This document shows positions 32,850 to 34,067 of a stretch of DNA of 34,067 nucleotides, in pieces. The DNA is from Paludibacteraceae bacterium (GTDB taxonomy: Bacteria; Bacteroidota; Bacteroidia; Bacteroidales; Paludibacteraceae), in NCBI GenBank assembly GCA_017649925.1, contig JAGCFX010000015.1, positions 1 to 34,067 of the forward strand, read 5' to 3'. The notes beneath the pieces are model-generated. The model was not told the origin of the DNA. It made no database searches and saw only the letters and a program-made list of their open reading frames with translations. Position numbers and translations under genes: made by a program. Every line of letters begins with the position of its first letter. Positions within the stretch are counted from its first letter, which is position 1.

Positions 32850-33716
32850 ATGGACAAACAAGAATTACGTAAACTGATTGCTATCTGGTTTGAAGAAGAC
32901 ATCCGCGACGGTGACCATACGTCGCTCAGTTGTATCCCGCCCACGCAGATGGGCTGCCAGCAGTTGATCATCAAAGATACCGGCGTGCTGGCGGGTGTCG
33001 AAGTAGCGAAAGAGATCATCAACTATTTTGACCCGGAGTGCCGCTTTGAGCAGTTCCTTGAAGACGGCGCGCACGTCAAACCCGGCGACATCGCATTCAA
33101 AGTATATGGCAAAGAGCTGAGTCTGCTGCAGATAGAGCGCACGATGCTCAACATCATGCAGCGCATGTCCGGCGTGGCGACCACGGCACATAAATACCAG
33201 TTGCTGATAGAAGATACGGGCTGCCATGTGCTCGACACGCGCAAGACGACGCCCGGACTGCGTTATCTGGAGAAAGAGGCAGTGGCGTTAGGCGGCGGTA
33301 TGAACCACCGTATCGGCCTTTTCGACATGATACTGCTGAAGGATAACCACGTCGATTTTGCCGGCGGCATCACTAACGCGCTGACACGCGCCCGTGACTA
33401 TTGCAAAGCAAAGGGCAAGAATCTGAAGATAGAAATCGAGGTGCGTAACTTCGACGAGATCAACGAGGCGCTGGCGACCAATATACCCGACCGTATCATG
33501 CTCGATAACTTCACTCCCGCGAAGACCAAAGAGGCAGTGGACCTCATCCGCGCATGGGAGAAGACGGCAGGACGGCATATGGAGATCGAGTCCTCCGGCG
33601 GCATAACGATTGATACCATCCGCGATTATGCGCTGCAAGGTGTGGACTTTGTTTCCGTCGGCGCGTTGACCCACAGCTACAAGAGCCTCGACATGAGTTT
33701 CAAAGCCGTGAAGTGA
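32850..33716 (+). CDS. nadC: Nicotinate-nucleotide pyrophosphorylase (carboxylating)
   Basis: Length is 288 residues, normal for NadC. Key blocks are EDIRDGDHTS at the start, the Arg in QIERTMLNIMQRMSGVAT, DTRKTTPG (residues 129-136), GGGMNHRIGLFDMILLKDNH and the phosphate-binding ESSGGI and VSVGALTHS. It converts quinolinate and PRPP to nicotinate mononucleotide, the last step of the de novo branch to NAD. With pnuC at 13380 it gives this region both a synthesis and a salvage route. It is co-transcribed with the esterase gene, with no evident functional link. Confidence 0.96.
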   Translation: MDKQELRKLIAIWFEEDIRDGDHTSLSCIPPTQMGCQQLIIKDTGVLAGVEVAKEIINYFDPECRFEQFLEDGAHVKPGDIAFKVYGKELSLLQIERTMLNIMQRMSGVATTAHKYQLLIEDTGCHVLDTRKTTPGLRYLEKEAVALGGGMNHRIGLFDMILLKDNHVDFAGGITNALTRARDYCKAKGKNLKIEIEVRNFDEINEALATNIPDRIMLDNFTPAKTKEAVDLIRAWEKTAGRHMEIESSGGITIDTIRDYALQGVDFVSVGALTHSYKSLDMSFKAVK

Positions 33717-33731
33717 TTCACCATAGCGCAC

Positions 33732-33758
33732 AAAAAAAGAGCCACACGGCTCTTTTTT
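33732..33758. terminator. Bidirectional terminator after nadC
   Basis: GAGCC and GGCTC pair around an ACAC loop, flanked by seven A and six T that extend the stem, so it works for both nadC and the minus-strand gene at the right edge. Confidence 0.9.
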
Positions 33759-33759
33759 G

Positions 33760-34067
33760 TTATCCTTTACCGAGGTGGGCCGTGCCGCTTGTCTCTACGA
33801 ATTCGATGCAGGGGAACGAGAACGCATCTTGGGCAGGCTGCTTGGCTTGAATCAAGAAACTGAAGAACGTGTTGATGCGCAGTTTGTTGCTCAGGTAGAT
33901 CGCATTCTCCGAGTCTCCTTGTTTGCCCAGCTGTTCATTCTCGGCTTCGAGGGCTATTAATTTCTCGAAGATGGGACGAATCGAAGCATCGCCGTCTTGC
34001 GCTATCTTGAGCCATTTGGCAGCCCAGCGCCTGTTCCACTGGTCAATGAGCGCGTTCTCTTTCTTGC
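33760..34067 (-). CDS. C-terminal end of an unknown protein (5' end outside window)
   Basis: The minus-strand frame is open from the right edge to TAA at 33760, giving 101 residues with no start in view. The first 60 residues are charged and helical (for example NALIDQWNRRWAAKWL and IALEAENEQLGKQG), perhaps coiled coil. The last part includes INTFFSFLIQAKQ and FPCIEFVETSGTAHLGKG. The frame has normal base use for the region and ends at a good terminator, so it is probably a real gene. I do not recognise the family. Confidence 0.7.
   Translation of the reverse strand, partial: KKENALIDQWNRRWAAKWLKIAQDGDASIRPIFEKLIALEAENEQLGKQGDSENAIYLSNKLRINTFFSFLIQAKQPAQDAFSFPCIEFVETSGTAHLGKG

Overview
The window looks like a chromosomal segment from a member of the Bacteroidales (Bacteroidota). 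I base this on three things: promoters of the TAnnTTTG type with no Shine-Dalgarno consensus in most leaders; families typical of that order (BspA-like leucine-rich repeats, DUF4837-like lipoprotein, DUF6048-like barrel, long-form PPi-phosphofructokinase, IspG with a central insert, DPP IV and other S9 peptidases); and many short lipoprotein signals. I cannot name a genus. No rRNA, CRISPR array, transposase or plasmid/phage gene is visible. There is one tRNA, tRNA-Lys(UUU).

Layout, left to right. 1-833: C-terminal part of a BspA-like surface protein. 834-1245: terminator, a dispersed intergenic repeat and a promoter. 1246-2403: unknown membrane-anchored protein. 6697 down to 2387 (minus): three-gene unit for a secreted FISUMP-like protein, a GH53 endo-galactanase and an S9 lipoprotein peptidase. 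6830-14054 (plus): six tightly packed or overlapping genes for a secreted protein, DPP IV, ROK glucokinase, a NodB deacetylase, an Ig-like lipoprotein and PnuC. 15051-14032 (minus): DUF4837-like lipoprotein. 15451-16329 (plus): AraC-type regulator. 21258-16370 (minus): ispG, pfp, a small TPR-like secreted protein and glyA. 21342-21414 (plus): tRNA-Lys. 24200-21447 (minus): leuS. 24253-26311: repeat-rich and low-GC stretch with two small exported proteins. 29808-26312 (minus): a frameshifted mini-protein gene, a DUF7935-like membrane protein, a DUF6048-like barrel and transketolase. 30847-29915 (minus): TPM/zinc-ribbon protein. 31913-31167 (minus): lipoprotein made of three Cys-Trp repeats. 32069-33716 (plus): lipoprotein esterase and nadC. 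34067-33760 (minus): C-terminal end of an unknown protein.

Functional themes are extracellular peptide and polysaccharide breakdown (two S9 peptidases, galactanase, esterase, deacetylase, glucokinase), NAD supply (PnuC, NadC) and core metabolism (PFP, transketolase, SHMT, IspG, LeuRS).

The least explained signals are non-coding or modular. (1) A whole intergenic module is present twice in opposite orientation (about 970-1200 and 30930-31095), with a 57-bp core differing at one base and a five-unit 11-bp array whose unit sequence has diverged. (2) Two loci upstream of leuS each carry a 47-49 bp repeat followed by a 3+3 inverted array of 9-bp units. (3) Eleven promoters share a rigid TTGC-N19-TAnnTTTG geometry. 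(4) One C-terminal tail occurs on three unrelated secreted proteins, one of which consists of almost nothing else. (5) Several low-complexity quasi-repeats sit in frame inside conserved genes.
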